NCBI GenBank assembly: GCA_937966555.1
Contig: CALCLY010000022.1
Span: 248,001-312,000 of the forward strand
DNA: 64,000 bases
Direction of reading: 5' to 3'
Source of the DNA: CALCLY01 sp900552775
GTDB lineage: Bacteria > Bacillota > Clostridia > UMGS1883 > UMGS1540
Shown here: positions 18,549-27,756 of the stretch, in pieces
How the letters are laid out: each line of letters opens with the position of its first letter
Numbering within the stretch: the stretch's first letter is position 1
Made by a program: the position numbers and the translations under genes
Notes under the pieces: generated by a model
What the model was told of the DNA's origin: nothing
Seen by the model: the letters and a program-made list of their open reading frames with translations, nothing else
The model's database searches: none

Positions 18549-21500
18549 TCACTCTGACGTGTAAGCCTTAAACTCGGTCAGGCTGAACCACCCTGTCTTT
18601 TGAATCGTGTCGCTTCCGTTGAGCTGAAGCCCCGTGCCCGTAATGCGCACGTATCTTGTCTTTGCTCCGCCGATATAGAAGTTTTCAAGCTCTGCGGATT
18701 CGCCGCCGCTTACTCCTTCAAATACCTTTGTCCAGCTGCTGCCGTCATTTGACGTTTCAACGCAGAAATGACATTTTCTCACCGCACCGCCGTAAAAAGC
18801 AAGGCTTACGTACTGCAGATCTTTTTCCTCGCCGAAATCAAATGTAATATCGGCAGGCATCTCACATGAATAGCGTGTATCAAAGTCATTGTCAAGTGTA
18901 TTGGAAGGAATATTTGCAGCCTGAGGAACTCTCGATGCACTTACTTCTTTAACGTCAATTTCTACAAAGCCTTTATCGGCAAGCGATTCGGGAGGTACAT
19001 TGAATTTTATGCCGTAAACGTTTGTGTAGTATTCGTTTTTAACCTTTATTTCTATAACACCGGGCCACTGTTCGGGATAATTTACCGTAACCTCGCCGCT
19101 TCCTTCAGCTTCAACTTTCGGCATAGGTGAATCAGCTTTCTTTAATGCGTATGAATAGAAACTCTTATTTTCATCAAAACCTTTAAGCTCATCACCGTCA
19201 ATTTTTATGTTGTAAAGCTTGGGAAGCTCTCCGATTTTTACCTTCGAAGGATCGTCAAGCGTCCATTCCGCCAGAGGCTTGACCTCGGGATATTTTATTC
19301 CGCCCTCCATTTCATATACAAGAGGTGTAAAGCATACGCAAATATCCAGATCCTTAGTGCTTTCAAAATGAATTGCAAGTTTTCTGTAGTCTTTATTCTC
19401 ATTCTGACCCACAACCTGCGGAGAAGTCTCGAGCGGCACTGCCGGCATAACCGTGAATCTGCCTTCTTTTGAAAGAAGCTTTGCTTCCATTTTATTTCCG
19501 TTTATGTTAAGTATCGCCGTTTTACCGTCTTCGGACAAGGTAACGTCTGCCTTGGTATTCATAAACCAATAGATCTCGTTTTCATTATCGCTTCTTACTT
19601 CGTCCTGAACTATTACGGACGTTCTGCCGTTTGTCATTTTAATTCCGCGTTTTGCACTGTTTACATAATCTTTGTATGCGCACGTCATATCGGTTATCGC
19701 AAAAGCGCTGACATCATTGCTCTCAAATCTTTCAAAAGTTGCATAAGCATCAAAATTCTGATCATAAAGCCTGTCATCGGGATTCATAAGCAGCGTATTA
19801 TGCCCTTCCGCCCTGTTCCTGTATTTATTGAAGAAAGTGCCCGGAAGGTTATAATCTTCATACCCCAAATCGGCAGCAAATCTGTCTCCGAACGAATCTA
19901 TAACAAACTGACCTATATCAAGATGTCCGTGATTTGCGGCATTGTCTCCGGCGTGCATTGCGGCAAAAAGCATGCTGTCGGTATTCCAGTTATTTCTCAT
20001 TGAAACGGTTTCGGCAATTCTGTAATAAAAATCGCGTTTCATATCCGTTTCTCCGGCAACAGGTTCGCCCTTGCAATAGAAAAATTCTCTGAAATCGGGT
20101 TCTATGTTATCTCTTACCATGCGTTCATAACGCAGGTTGGCAAGAGCTCTGTCTCCGAGCTTATCGGAAAAATAGAAAAGTTCTTTTGTATCAAGCTGAG
20201 CGCTTGTAAGCTCGCCGGCATCGGAGAAGTTAAATGTATATACGCCCATCATGGCATAAGGATAGTATCCTGTTTCGGCAACGCCGGGAGAGTTTAAGAA
20301 TCCATAAGTTTTACCCGTTGATGCTTCAAGTGACGTAAGCGCCTCAACCAAGGTCTCTGTTGAAAGCTGCCAATATGAAACGCCTTCATACCACGGTCCG
20401 TCAGGCGCATAGGCAAGTGCACCCATTTCCATACTCTTCATGGCATTTGTCATAACGTCAAGCGATACATCCCGTTCCTCATCGCAAATTGCAAGAGAAG
20501 CCATCATAGCGCCGCTGCCGCACTCAAGCGTCCAGTTGTCGGGCGTTTTCCATGCCCACTCATAATCCTTAACGCCTACGCCTCTGTATATGTCAAGTAT
20601 CGGTGTAAGACCGTTTTCAACAACCTCCTCACGCAGCTTTTCTCTCTGCTCGGCGGTCAGCCAGTCGTAAAGCCAGTCATAGCCTATCGCAAAGCCGTTC
20701 ATCATTTGACCTGTATCAAGAAAATGTGTCGGGTTCCAATCCTTCCAGTCAAACGTAGCTTCCATTTCTGTCCAGGCGCGTTCGGCATAACGTGTTTCAC
20801 CCGTAAGCTTATACATAAAGCTGCAAAGCCCGACTATGGTGGCAATCTGAGCGCCCTGCTGTCTCATTCTGATTCCATCCGTAACGCCGTATTTTACCGG
20901 GGTTTTCTTCATCTGCGCTTCGGTTTCCGCTTTAATCTTGTCATACCACTGCTTTTTGACGCCGCCTGCGGCAATTTCGTTCTTTATCCTTATAAAATCG
21001 TCCTCAGTGCCGTAAATTCTCGGATGGCCGTTACCGGGATGCTTTGCCTCAACGGCCGCAAGAATCTGCTCGCCCGTGGGTCTGTCAAAATTCATCAAAC
21101 CTATTATTGATTTTAAAAGAGCCTCATCTTCTCCCCACGTGTAATTTACTTCCGTGTTTGAAAAAATTATAAGTCCCGTGCTGTCAGTAAACAGTTTTTT
21201 CTCAAAAGCCTTCGCTGCAAACGATGCCGGAACAAAAAGTCTGCCTCCTCGTATTTGCGGTGCATGTGAAATTTCTTCGGTTTTTCCGTTACACACAACA
21301 CTTTTGTCTCCCGCGGACAATATGTACTCGCTTCCCGAGGCAATAAGGCTTGTTTTTGAGGTTTCCGAATTCCATGAAACGGTTCCTCCAAAGTTGTCTG
21401 ATGTAAATCTCAGCGGTACAAAAAATTCACCGTCTTTTTCAAAAGGGGAAACACTTTTATCGGAAGCGTCAATTTCTCCGACTTTTCCTTTTACTATAGC

Positions 21501-22292
21501 TCTCGGTGCTCCGGCAAAAAAACCGACTTTTGAGCCCATTACCATACTGACAATCTCATCACTTACCGAGTTTCCCGAAACGGATATATTCCAGTCGGTT
21601 TCGTTCATCTGCACGGGAGACAGCGGCTCGCTCCCCTCATAAACTTTCATATCGCTTATGTAAAATTCGGTTTTGCAGTTTTTCTGTATTCCCGTTACAT
21701 GTATGCGAAACTGAGTCATGTCCGTAAGCATATTCTCCAACGAGATATCCGCGGCTCTCAGTTTGTAATTTACAAAAATCGAATATGTCTTCTTATCAAA
21801 ATCCATAGCTATTGAAATTGTTGAAAACTTTCCCTCCGGAAGCTGATAACCTATAGACGCAGTGTTTATATCAAGAATATTACCTTCAGTATCTATCCTG
21901 ATAAGACCTTGTGATGTTCCGGCAGAATCATACACATAGAAAATTTTGCTTGATCCTGCATTGAAATCCGGTCTTACGGTAGCTTGCCAGACAACTTTTC
22001 CGCTCATAGCATTGTCAAACTTTTTGTGCATTAAACAGTCGTTTGAAGTTTTAATCTGAAACAATACACTCTTGTCAGAAGCCCTCGGCACCTCAACAAC
22101 ACCCATAAAATTACCCTTGTCGTTATAACTTGTTATGCTTGACGAGCCGGGCATGAATCCGTTGTCCACCGCATCAAATGTCTCGCCGTAATACCACTTG
22201 GGCTGTGATGCGGCAACAATGTTTTTAGGAAACACCGACAATGCCAGCGAGGCCGCCAATGCAACTGTGAAAAATCTTTTTATAAGTTTCAT
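18549..22292 (-). CDS. Multidomain heparinase II/III-type lyase with LamG, Cu-amine-oxidase-N-like and F5/8C domains
   Basis: A 1,247-aa precursor and first gene of the region-A operon. Domain order: signal peptide (1-28); LamG-like sandwich (about 30-225); a copper-amine-oxidase N-terminal-like domain (about 255-380, with FFVPLRFTSDNFGGTVSWN and RLFVPASFAAKAF); a heparinase/DUF4962 toroid starting at HPRIYGTEDDF (about 425); and a beta-sandwich carrying His788-Gly-His790, Asp808 and His831, the intact zinc and catalytic set. Then follow a cadherin-like sandwich and a C-terminal F5/8 type C (discoidin) carbohydrate-binding domain (about 1105-1245, FDTRYSCEMPADITFDFGEE). The ribosome site is weak (AAAGGA 12 bases upstream). 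It is probably an extracellular endolyase with accessory binding domains. The substrate is inferred only from the family. Confidence 0.88.
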   Translation of the reverse strand: MKLIKRFFTVALAASLALSVFPKNIVAASQPKWYYGETFDAVDNGFMPGSSSITSYNDKGNFMGVVEVPRASDKSVLFQIKTSNDCLMHKKFDNAMSGKVVWQATVRPDFNAGSSKIFYVYDSAGTSQGLIRIDTEGNILDINTASIGYQLPEGKFSTISIAMDFDKKTYSIFVNYKLRAADISLENMLTDMTQFRIHVTGIQKNCKTEFYISDMKVYEGSEPLSPVQMNETDWNISVSGNSVSDEIVSMVMGSKVGFFAGAPRAIVKGKVGEIDASDKSVSPFEKDGEFFVPLRFTSDNFGGTVSWNSETSKTSLIASGSEYILSAGDKSVVCNGKTEEISHAPQIRGGRLFVPASFAAKAFEKKLFTDSTGLIIFSNTEVNYTWGEDEALLKSIIGLMNFDRPTGEQILAAVEAKHPGNGHPRIYGTEDDFIRIKNEIAAGGVKKQWYDKIKAETEAQMKKTPVKYGVTDGIRMRQQGAQIATIVGLCSFMYKLTGETRYAERAWTEMEATFDWKDWNPTHFLDTGQMMNGFAIGYDWLYDWLTAEQREKLREEVVENGLTPILDIYRGVGVKDYEWAWKTPDNWTLECGSGAMMASLAICDEERDVSLDVMTNAMKSMEMGALAYAPDGPWYEGVSYWQLSTETLVEALTSLEASTGKTYGFLNSPGVAETGYYPYAMMGVYTFNFSDAGELTSAQLDTKELFYFSDKLGDRALANLRYERMVRDNIEPDFREFFYCKGEPVAGETDMKRDFYYRIAETVSMRNNWNTDSMLFAAMHAGDNAANHGHLDIGQFVIDSFGDRFAADLGYEDYNLPGTFFNKYRNRAEGHNTLLMNPDDRLYDQNFDAYATFERFESNDVSAFAITDMTCAYKDYVNSAKRGIKMTNGRTSVIVQDEVRSDNENEIYWFMNTKADVTLSEDGKTAILNINGNKMEAKLLSKEGRFTVMPAVPLETSPQVVGQNENKDYRKLAIHFESTKDLDICVCFTPLVYEMEGGIKYPEVKPLAEWTLDDPSKVKIGELPKLYNIKIDGDELKGFDENKSFYSYALKKADSPMPKVEAEGSGEVTVNYPEQWPGVIEIKVKNEYYTNVYGIKFNVPPESLADKGFVEIDVKEVSASRVPQAANIPSNTLDNDFDTRYSCEMPADITFDFGEEKDLQYVSLAFYGGAVRKCHFCVETSNDGSSWTKVFEGVSGGESAELENFYIGGAKTRYVRITGTGLQLNGSDTIQKTGWFSLTEFKAYTSE

Positions 22293-22370
22293 ACTCTTTA
22301 CATATCCTTTCTTTCAGATATTTGACACAGTAACTAATTTTTTATCTGTTACATTTATAATCTTGATACA

Positions 22371-22399
22371 ATTTTACAATACTTTTTTTGAAAAATCAA
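22371..22399 (-). promoter_or_regulatory. Sigma-A promoter of the region-A operon
   Basis: Minus-strand TTGATT (22399-22394) and TAAAAT (22376-22371) are separated by 17 bases. The leader to the lyase start is about 70 bases. All eight genes down to 1419 follow with gaps of at most 38 bases or with overlaps, so this is probably the only major promoter for about 21 kb. Confidence 0.7.
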
Positions 22400-22406
22400 T
22401 GAGCTG

Positions 22407-22436
22407 AAGTGACTAAAAAAATTTTTTATGTCACTT
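22407..22436. promoter_or_regulatory. 30-bp palindrome, candidate operator
   Basis: Seven-base arms AAGTGAC and GTCACTT flank an A-run/T-run centre (TAAAAAAATTTTTTAT). The element begins 8 bases upstream of the -35 box of the region-A operon, a normal place for an activator or repressor site. There is no T-run outside the stem as expected of a terminator. The cognate regulator is not identifiable here. Confidence 0.5.
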
Positions 22437-22481
22437 TTGCTCACAAAAATCCATATACCTTATCTAAAATCTTGTTATATT

Positions 22482-22524
22482 AAAAAAAAAGATACAAAAA
22501 CACTAACTGTATTTTTGCATCTTT
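22482..22524 (-). terminator. Rho-independent terminator of pyk
   Basis: Read on the minus strand, AAAGATGCAAAAA pairs with TTTTTGTATCTTT with one mismatch and is followed by a further run of T. It lies about 35 bases after the pyk stop. Confidence 0.75.
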
Positions 22525-22558
22525 AGTAATAATAGTTTTAAGTTATACCCAAATAATG

Positions 22559-23971
22559 TCAGATTTTCTCAACTTTTATAACGTTCGTGGTACCCGACAC
22601 ACCGTTTGTCATACCGCCCGTCATAACAATACTATCTCCCGGATTTAAGACAAGTGCTTCCTTTGCAACTCGTGAAGCATGATAGAAGAGAACATCGGTT
22701 GAATTAAACTTCTCACTCATAACAGGTATCACTCCCCAAGAAAGCGCAAGTTTATACCACACACGCTTATCGGTTGTCATACCTATAATATCAATCGGTG
22801 CGCGGAATCTTGACACCATGCGAACCGTCATTCCCGAAACCGAGCTTACAACTATGGCTTTTGCCCCTATTTCTATTGCCATGCCGCAAGTTGCATGTGA
22901 CAAGGCGTCAACAGTATTTCTTATTTCAAAGTCACTGTTTTTAAAACGTTTTTCGTAATGTATATGTTTTTCCGTTTCTTCAACTATTTCCGCCATGGTC
23001 TTAACAGTCTCCGCAGGGTATTTTCCGGCAGCCGATTCGCCGGAAAGCATAACAGCGCTCGTCTCGTCATATACGGCGTTTGCCACATCGGATATTTCGG
23101 CTCTTGTCGGGCGCGGATTGTGTATCATGGACTCAAGCATCTCTGTTGCCGTTATAACCCTTTTCCCCATGAGTCTGCATTTTGTTATCAAATATTTCTG
23201 AACCGCCGGCAGCTCCGTAAAAGGAATTTCAACGCCCAAATCACCTCTGCCTATCATAATTCCGTCGCACTCGGAACCGATTTCTTCTATATTTTCTATA
23301 CCGGTGCGGTTTTCTATTTTGGCAATGATTCCGATATCTTCTCCGCCGTTTGCTTTTAAAAATGCTTTCAAATCAAGAATATCCTGTTTTCTCGAAACAA
23401 ACGATGCCGCAATATAGTCAACGTTGTTTTTTATTCCGAAAAGCAAATCTTCCTTATCCTGCTCGCTCAGATAAACCTGATTCAAAACTTTTCCCGGAAA
23501 GCTCATGCTTTTTCTGTCTGACAACTCGCCGCCGACAATGGTTTTGCAATATATGCGCTTTCCTTCAATTTTCTCCGCTTTAAAAACAACAAGTCCGTTA
23601 TTTACTAAAATTTCATCACCGGGTTTTATATCGTTTACAAGACCCGGATAGCTTACAGAAACCTGAGTTTCGTCTCCCTCAACGTCATCGGTTGTGAATA
23701 CAAACGGCGCTTCGTCTTCAATTTTCACTTTTCCGTTTTTAAATGTGCGTATTCTGTACTCGGGACCTTTTGTATCAAGCATAACAGCCACCGGAAGATT
23801 AAGTTTTTCTCTGACATGTTTAATAAGATTAAGTTTTTTAAGATGTTCTTCGTGTGAACCGTGCGAAAAATTCAGTCTTGCAACGTTCATTCCGTTTTTA
23901 CACATCTGCGTCAGAACTTCTTCACTGCTGCTTGCAGGTCCTATTGTGCAAATTATTTTGGTTTTTCTCAT
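22559..23971 (-). CDS. pyk: Pyruvate kinase
   Basis: Converts phosphoenolpyruvate and ADP to pyruvate and ATP in glycolysis; cytosolic tetramer. The 470-aa protein starts MRKTKIICTIGPASSS, the standard N-terminus, and has NFSHGSHEEH, the MLDTKGPE loop, the active-site block AKIENRTGIENIEEI with GIMIGRGDLGVEIP, and the signature VITATEMLESMIHNPRPTRAE. It lacks the extra C-terminal PEP-utiliser-like domain that extends some Bacillus and Clostridia enzymes to about 585 aa. It is a single-gene unit with its own promoter and terminator, divergent from alaS. Confidence 0.97.
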   Translation of the reverse strand: MRKTKIICTIGPASSSEEVLTQMCKNGMNVARLNFSHGSHEEHLKKLNLIKHVREKLNLPVAVMLDTKGPEYRIRTFKNGKVKIEDEAPFVFTTDDVEGDETQVSVSYPGLVNDIKPGDEILVNNGLVVFKAEKIEGKRIYCKTIVGGELSDRKSMSFPGKVLNQVYLSEQDKEDLLFGIKNNVDYIAASFVSRKQDILDLKAFLKANGGEDIGIIAKIENRTGIENIEEIGSECDGIMIGRGDLGVEIPFTELPAVQKYLITKCRLMGKRVITATEMLESMIHNPRPTRAEISDVANAVYDETSAVMLSGESAAGKYPAETVKTMAEIVEETEKHIHYEKRFKNSDFEIRNTVDALSHATCGMAIEIGAKAIVVSSVSGMTVRMVSRFRAPIDIIGMTTDKRVWYKLALSWGVIPVMSEKFNSTDVLFYHASRVAKEALVLNPGDSIVMTGGMTNGVSGTTNVIKVEKI

Positions 23972-24007
23972 GCTTTCATCTTCCTTACCATTTTTTTCAA
24001 CTCTTAT

Positions 24008-24036
24008 ATTTTACCATAAATTTCCCGATATATCAA
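24008..24036 (-). promoter_or_regulatory. Promoter of pyk
   Basis: Minus-strand TTGATA (24036-24031) and TAAAAT (24013-24008) with a 17-base spacer, about 37 bases before the pyk start. Confidence 0.75.
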
Positions 24037-24096
24037 TAAAAAAAGTAAATCTTTGCAATTTCTTAACTTTTATTTTCTAAAAATGCATTTAAATTG

Positions 24097-24125
24097 TTGA
24101 CTTTGCCGTTCAAAAAATGTATAAT
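24097..24125 (+). promoter_or_regulatory. Promoter of alaS
   Basis: TTGACT (24097-24102) and TATAAT (24120-24125), 17-base spacer. The leader to the ATG is about 35 bases, too short for a T-box, so alaS here is not under tRNA-sensing attenuation. Confidence 0.85.
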
Positions 24126-24167
24126 ATATTAAATGTGTACAGAAAGTTATTAAAAGGAGTTTTATAA

Positions 24168-26810
24168 ATGGAGAAATTGGGACTTAATGAAATTCGTGAA
24201 AAATTCCTCAGCTTTTTCGAAAGCAAGGGACATTTGAGGCTGCCAAGCTTTCCGCTTGTTCCGCAGAATGACGCAAGCCTTCTGCTGATAAATGCCGGCA
24301 TGGCTCCCTTAAAGCCGTATTTCACCGGAAAAGAAATACCGCCGAGAAGCAGAGTTACAACATGCCAGAAGTGTATACGTACGCCCGATATAGAAAGAGT
24401 CGGCAAAACGGCGCGCCACGGCACTTTTTTTGAAATGCTCGGCAACTTCTCCTTCGGAGATTATTTTAAAAACGAAGCAACAGCCTGGGCGTGGGAGTTT
24501 ATAACAAAAGTTCTGGAACTTCCCGAGGACAAGCTCTGGGTTACAATATATGAAGATGACGATGAAGCTTTCGAAATCTGGACAAAAAAAGTTGGCATTC
24601 CGGCAGACAGAATAGTTCGCATGGGCAAAGACGACAACTTTTGGGAAATCGGTCAGGGTCCGTGCGGCCCCTGCTCCGAAATTTATTTTGACAGAGGTCC
24701 CGAGCACGGCTGCGGAAGTCCGGATTGCGCCGTAGGCTGCGAATGCGACAGATTCGTTGAATTTTGGAACCTTGTGTTCACTCAGTTTGACAAAGACGAA
24801 AACGGGAATTACAACCGCCTTGCTCACCCAAACATAGATACCGGTATGGGTCTTGAAAGAATCGCCGCAATTATGCAGGATGTTGACAATCTTTTTGAGG
24901 TTGACACAATCAGAAACATTATGAAACGCATTATTGAGTTTACAGGCGTTAAATATCACGAGAACGAAAAGACAGACGTTTCTCTCCGCGTTATCACAGA
25001 CCATATAAGAAGCACAACATTTATGATTTCGGATAATATTTCCCCTTCAAACGAAGGCAGAGGATATGTTCTGCGCCGCCTCTTGAGACGTGCAGCACGC
25101 CACGGCAAGCTTTTGGGTCTTGACAAACCGTTCCTCTACAAAATTGCCGATACGGTAATTGATGAATCAAAGGGCGCCTATCCGGAGCTTGAAGCCAAGA
25201 GAGAATACATTAAAAAAATCATTAAAACAGAGGAAGAACGTTTTGACGAAACAATAGACACGGGACTTTCAATCCTTTCATCGTATATTGATGAACTGCG
25301 CGCCGAAAACAAAACAATTTTAGACGGCGAAAATGCATTCAAGCTTTACGACACTTACGGCTTCCCCATTGACCTTACAATCGAAATCCTCGAAGAAAAC
25401 GGCATGACAGTTGACAGAGACGGATTTGACCATGAAATGACAGAGCAGCGCGAACGTGCAAGAAATGCCCGCAGTGTCGGCGATGAAGCAGGCTGGAGCG
25501 AAGACATTTTCTCTACGCTTCCCAAAGACAGTGTAACTGAGTTTACAGGATATGACAATCTCGAAACAACTGCACATGTTACCGCTATTGTCTGCAACGG
25601 CGAAATAGTGGATTCGGCAAACGATGGTGCGGACGCTGCAATTATAACCGACAAGACAGTATTTTACGGAGAAAGCGGCGGCGAGGTGGGAGATCACGGC
25701 ACAATGTTTGCTCCCGGCTTCAGCGGTGATGTTTTCGACTGCAAAAAGCTGCACGGAAACAAAACAATTCATTTTACCACAATAAATGAAGGCAGCATAT
25801 CCGTAGGTGATGAAATAAAGCTTTCGGTAGACAAAAAAGTACGCCGTGCCGTAGCCCGCAATCACAGCGCAACACATCTTCTTCAGAAAGCGCTGCGTGA
25901 AGTTCTGGGTGAACATGTGGCTCAGGCAGGTTCTTTTGTAAATTCCGAAAGACTGCGCTTTGACTTCTCTCATTTTGAAGCAATGACTCCCGAACAGATA
26001 GTGGAAGTTGAACAGCGTGTAAACAATGCAATTTTCGAAGCAATGCCTGTTACAAAAGAATACATGTCAATGGACGATGCCAAAAAGACAGGGGCAATGG
26101 CTCTGTTCGGCGAAAAGTACGGTGACACGGTACGCGTTGTAAAAATGGGTGACTACAGCACCGAGCTTTGCGGCGGATGCCATGTAAACAATACAAGCGA
26201 AATAGTTCTCTTTAAGATTCTTTCGGAAAGTTCTGCCGCTGCAGGCGTACGAAGAATCGAAGCAATAACGGGCGAAGCTGTTTTAAACCAGCTTAACGCT
26301 TTCGGGAAAGCTCTCTCCCACCTTGCGGATATCATGAAGGTAAATCCCCATGAACTTGAGGAAAGAGCAAGAAACTTTATCGAAGAGATGAAGAATAACG
26401 AAAAAGCACTTGCTAAGCTTAAATCAAAAATGGCTCTCATGCAGCTTGACAATATACTTACAAATGTTAAAACTGTGGACGGCGTAAAAATTGTATGCGC
26501 TCAGATTGACGGACTTGACAACGATACGCTTCTTTCAATAAGCGACAGAATAAAAGAAAATCATCCGTGCTCGGTTTCCGTCCTAGCCAGCGTAACCGAC
26601 GGCAAAATCCTCTTTGTTTCAGCTGCTACAAAAGAAGCTGTCGCAAAAGGTGTTCACGCGGGTAAAATCATTAAAGATGTTGCAAAAATTGTCGGAGGCG
26701 GCGGTGGCGGAAAGCCTGACAGCGCACGCGCGGGCGGCAAAGATATTTCAAAAATAGACAATGCTCTTGCAATAGTTGACGAGCTTGTTGCGGAACAGAT
26801 AAAAAAATAA
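24168..26810 (+). CDS. alaS: Alanyl-tRNA synthetase
   Basis: Charges tRNA-Ala in the cytosol. The 880-aa length is normal for bacterial AlaRS. Visible landmarks are the N-terminal class II core (FFESKGH, NAGMAPLKPYF, the RHGTFFEMLGNFSFGDYFK block), TGMGLERIA, the editing-domain zinc site NHSATHLL with CGGCH (His-x3-His and Cys-x3-His), and the C-terminal glycine-rich GGGGGGKPDSARAGG motif. AGGAG is 8 bases before the ATG. A HIT-family gene follows after 12 bases. Two sizeable antisense frames within it are shadows. Confidence 0.98.
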   Translation: MEKLGLNEIREKFLSFFESKGHLRLPSFPLVPQNDASLLLINAGMAPLKPYFTGKEIPPRSRVTTCQKCIRTPDIERVGKTARHGTFFEMLGNFSFGDYFKNEATAWAWEFITKVLELPEDKLWVTIYEDDDEAFEIWTKKVGIPADRIVRMGKDDNFWEIGQGPCGPCSEIYFDRGPEHGCGSPDCAVGCECDRFVEFWNLVFTQFDKDENGNYNRLAHPNIDTGMGLERIAAIMQDVDNLFEVDTIRNIMKRIIEFTGVKYHENEKTDVSLRVITDHIRSTTFMISDNISPSNEGRGYVLRRLLRRAARHGKLLGLDKPFLYKIADTVIDESKGAYPELEAKREYIKKIIKTEEERFDETIDTGLSILSSYIDELRAENKTILDGENAFKLYDTYGFPIDLTIEILEENGMTVDRDGFDHEMTEQRERARNARSVGDEAGWSEDIFSTLPKDSVTEFTGYDNLETTAHVTAIVCNGEIVDSANDGADAAIITDKTVFYGESGGEVGDHGTMFAPGFSGDVFDCKKLHGNKTIHFTTINEGSISVGDEIKLSVDKKVRRAVARNHSATHLLQKALREVLGEHVAQAGSFVNSERLRFDFSHFEAMTPEQIVEVEQRVNNAIFEAMPVTKEYMSMDDAKKTGAMALFGEKYGDTVRVVKMGDYSTELCGGCHVNNTSEIVLFKILSESSAAAGVRRIEAITGEAVLNQLNAFGKALSHLADIMKVNPHELEERARNFIEEMKNNEKALAKLKSKMALMQLDNILTNVKTVDGVKIVCAQIDGLDNDTLLSISDRIKENHPCSVSVLASVTDGKILFVSAATKEAVAKGVHAGKIIKDVAKIVGGGGGGKPDSARAGGKDISKIDNALAIVDELVAEQIKK

Positions 26811-26822
26811 GGAAGTGATATC

Positions 26823-27170
26823 ATGAACAATGATTGCCTTTTCTGCAAAATAATCAAAGGCGAAATACCCTCAAAAAAGGTTTATGAAGACGAATATGTT
26901 TATGCGTTTTACGATATTCAGCCTCAGGCTCCCGTTCATTTTCTCGTAATTCCCAAGAAGCATATTTCGTCGGCAAACGAAATTGATGAAAATAATTCAA
27001 TTTATGTTTCGAAATCCTTCGAAGCAATCCGAAAAATTGCCGCGGAGCTCGGAATTGACAAGGACGGCTACCGCGTTGTAAACAATTGCGGCAAAAACGG
27101 CTTGCAAACCGTTCCGCATCTGCATTTTCATGTCCTTGGCGGAAGAAGCCTTCAGTGGCCTCCGGGATAA
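26823..27170 (+). CDS. HIT-family (HinT-like) nucleotide-binding protein
   Basis: A 115-aa histidine-triad protein, the usual length for bacterial HinT, which hydrolyses purine nucleoside phosphoramidates including aminoacyl-AMP adducts. The family hallmarks are CLFCKIIKGEIPSKK at the N-terminus and the catalytic HLHFHVLGG near the C-terminus. It is probably co-transcribed with alaS, which releases aminoacyl-adenylate, a plausible functional link. GGAAGTGA serves as ribosome site. Confidence 0.93.
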   Translation: MNNDCLFCKIIKGEIPSKKVYEDEYVYAFYDIQPQAPVHFLVIPKKHISSANEIDENNSIYVSKSFEAIRKIAAELGIDKDGYRVVNNCGKNGLQTVPHLHFHVLGGRSLQWPPG

Positions 27171-27187
27171 GTAAGAATAATAATAAT

Positions 27188-27221
27188 AAAGCTGTGACGT
27201 TTTTCCGTCACAGCTTTATTT
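27188..27221. terminator. Bidirectional terminator between the HIT gene and the kinase gene
   Basis: AAAGCTGTGACG (27188-27199) pairs with CGTCACAGCTTT (27206-27217), followed by ATTTT on the plus strand. The stem contains the stop codon of the convergent kinase gene. Confidence 0.8.
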
Positions 27222-27756
27222 TACACTTTTCTTTTATTTTACACTCTTCAAAATACATATTTTCAAGCGGAATCCATTTAGTAAAAAACATATCGGCATT
27301 TTTAGGATTTCTTTTCAAAATACGTTCTTTCTGCTCAAGCGGAGATATATCGAGAAAAACGGACAAATCATAAAAGCCGCGCAAGGCTTCATGCATACTG
27401 TACGAGCCTTCGACTATATTAAGTCTTTTTGGCTTAACAAGCACCGGCTTTAAAAGCGTCATGGTTTTACAACAGAACGGTCTGTAAGAAAACGGCTTAT
27501 TATCACAAATCTTTGACAAAACCTCATCATAAAACCTCTCGTAATCCACATTTCCGCCGGGTACTGACAGTCTTTCTTTCGTTCTCTGCTCGGGCCGCAA
27601 GAAAAAATCATCCATATGAAAAACATTTGCGTCAAAAATATCGGAAAGTTTTTTGGCAAGCGTGGTTTTCCCGGAAGCACACGGACCGTCAATTGCCACT
27701 ATGATTTTTTCCTTATTTTTAAGTATATCATTTATTGCTTTTTGAACACGTTCCAT
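27208..27756 (-). CDS. Uridine-kinase-like P-loop kinase
   Basis: A 182-aa P-loop NTPase with Walker A GPCASGKTT near residue 26 and an Asp-Asp (HMDDFF) typical of the uridine kinase/PRK family, plus a YDLSVFLDI Walker-B-like strand and an ERILKRN lid segment. ATG at 27756 is chosen because GAGAAG lies 8 bases upstream; another ATG two codons earlier is too close to it. The gene overlaps the end of the ECF S-component gene by 29 bases, implying coupling. A kinase tied to a vitamin-type importer suggests phosphorylation-trapping of a nucleoside or vitamin precursor. The substrate cannot be read from sequence. Confidence 0.8.
   Translation of the reverse strand: MERVQKAINDILKNKEKIIVAIDGPCASGKTTLAKKLSDIFDANVFHMDDFFLRPEQRTKERLSVPGGNVDYERFYDEVLSKICDNKPFSYRPFCCKTMTLLKPVLVKPKRLNIVEGSYSMHEALRGFYDLSVFLDISPLEQKERILKRNPKNADMFFTKWIPLENMYFEECKIKEKCKIKL

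Noticed and set aside
16141..22292. Naming the lyases hepB or hepC
   Set aside because: The fold and zinc site fit heparinase II/III, but this superfamily also includes alginate, ulvan and other lyases, so the substrate is not established.
24309..25973. Long antisense open frames of 231 and 217 codons opposite alaS
   Set aside because: They lie entirely within a strongly conserved gene, have no ribosome site and encode Cys/Phe-rich nonsense-like proteins typical of antisense shadows.
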